Source of the DNA: a bacterium
GTDB taxonomy: Bacteria; UBA9089; JASEGY01
Assembly (NCBI GenBank): GCA_030019105.1
Contig: JASEGY010000274.1
Coordinates: forward strand, 1 to 5,172
DNA length: 5,172 nucleotides
Direction of reading: 5' to 3'
Made by a program: the position numbers and the translations under genes
Shown: piece after piece, positions 4,817 to 5,172 of the stretch
Numbering within the stretch: the first letter of the stretch is position 1
Layout: each line of letters starts with the position of its first letter
Notes under the pieces: model-generated
Seen by the model: the letters and a program-made list of their open reading frames with translations, nothing else
What the model was told of the DNA's origin: nothing
Databases searched by the model: none

Positions 4817-5172
4817 ATGGTCACTCAAGAACAGATAAATGAAATCATAAGAAGAATTATAGAAAACTACCACCCTGAAAAAATAGTTCTCTTTGGTTCT
4901 TATGCTTATGGAAACCCTACAGAAAGTAGTGATTTAGACCTATTGATAGTTAAAGATAGTAAGCTCCAAAGATATAAGAGGGGTAGAGAAGTCCGGAAGT
5001 ATCTGCGTAGCTTAAAGGTCGCTATTGACTTAATTGTTTATACGAAAGATGAAATTCAAAAATGGCGCGATGTTAAACCAGCTTTCATAACAACGATTAT
5101 GGAAAAGGGAAGAGTTTTGTATACTATTACCCCGCAACATTTGCGTTGTCCGCGAGAATGTTACGATTGCGA
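4817..5172 (+). CDS. MNT-domain nucleotidyltransferase, 3' end beyond the window
   Basis: The frame is open from the ATG at 4817 to the window end (118 complete codons), so the gene is partial here. It is a minimal nucleotidyltransferase of the DNA polymerase beta superfamily: the GS-x(3)-G motif at 27-32 (GSYAYG), the metal-binding pair D39-x-D41 in SSDLDLLIV, and a third acidic residue D71 in AIDLIVY. All three catalytic acids are present, so it should be active. Family members usually pair with a HEPN protein, as antitoxin or modifier that nucleotidylates the HEPN toxin; any HEPN partner would lie outside the window. Relatives commonly end soon after the GRVLY motif (98-102). Here an unrelated-looking tail rich in Cys, Pro and Arg follows, perhaps from an inserted repeat. 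An in-frame TTG at 4814 is a less likely start, and no good ribosome binding site remains upstream. Confidence 0.85.
   Translation, partial: MVTQEQINEIIRRIIENYHPEKIVLFGSYAYGNPTESSDLDLLIVKDSKLQRYKRGREVRKYLRSLKVAIDLIVYTKDEIQKWRDVKPAFITTIMEKGRVLYTITPQHLRCPRECYDC
5133..5162. repeat. Nested short inverted repeats at the extreme MNT 3' end
   Basis: CGCAA (5133-5137) inverts to TTGCG (5141-5145), and AACATT (5136-5141) inverts to AATGTT (5157-5162), with a GCG/CGC pair inside. The symmetry is denser than in the rest of the gene and begins just where the protein departs from the family pattern. It may be the edge of another intergenic repeat, but the window ends 10 bases later. Confidence 0.35.

Overview
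The window looks like accessory or lineage-specific sequence from an uncultured Gram-negative bacterium, known probably only from metagenome assemblies. The main clue is one very large exported protein. It ends in a type IX-secretion/FlgD-like C-terminal domain with the 'NYPNPLNPETWIPFELP' signature and a 'SGVYLYQLEAG...TRKMILVK' tail. Such tails are typical of FCB-group bacteria and of candidate phyla such as Poribacteria, KSB1 and Desantisbacteria. The exact phylum cannot be fixed from the sequence.

Layout: bases 70-98 hold a near-consensus sigma-70 promoter, followed by a leader with a small hairpin and a strong Shine-Dalgarno. Bases 187-3945 encode a 1252-residue mosaic surface protein: signal peptide, six-bladed TolB-like propeller, five fibronectin type III domains, cohesin-like domain, Cys-rich dockerin-like segment, second cohesin-like domain, and FlgD/T9SS-type C-terminal domain. 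Two adjacent GC-rich hairpins (3953-4000), one a perfect 28-base palindrome, separate it from an AT-richer defence/stress cassette. The cassette holds a Phd/YefM antitoxin (4029-4319), an overlapping RelE-type mRNA-interferase toxin (4309-4611) and, at the right edge, a minimal nucleotidyltransferase (MNT) gene (4817 to beyond the end).

The most notable structure lies between toxin and MNT. Bases 4616-4805 form a non-coding element of about 190 bp with 11-bp perfect terminal inverted repeats, flanked by a perfect 9-bp direct repeat (GGTAGATTT, 4607-4615 and 4806-4814). This is the anatomy of a MITE-like, non-autonomous transposable element with its target-site duplication. Its interior is made of CACAGAGG/CGCAGAGG units, and the CGCAGAGG block can fold with an opposing CTCTGCG block into a 40-bp imperfect hairpin. 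Removing the element and one repeat copy restores a compact junction, with the toxin stop TAG six bases before the MNT ATG and GAGAGG placed as its ribosome binding site. The three genes were therefore probably one operon before insertion. The duplication contains the toxin stop codon, so the toxin stays intact while the MNT loses its ribosome binding site.

The MNT reading frame continues past the usual family end (VLY, residue 102) into an odd Cys/Pro/Arg-containing tail coinciding with new inverted repeats. A second repeat may have landed there, but the window ends before this can be settled.
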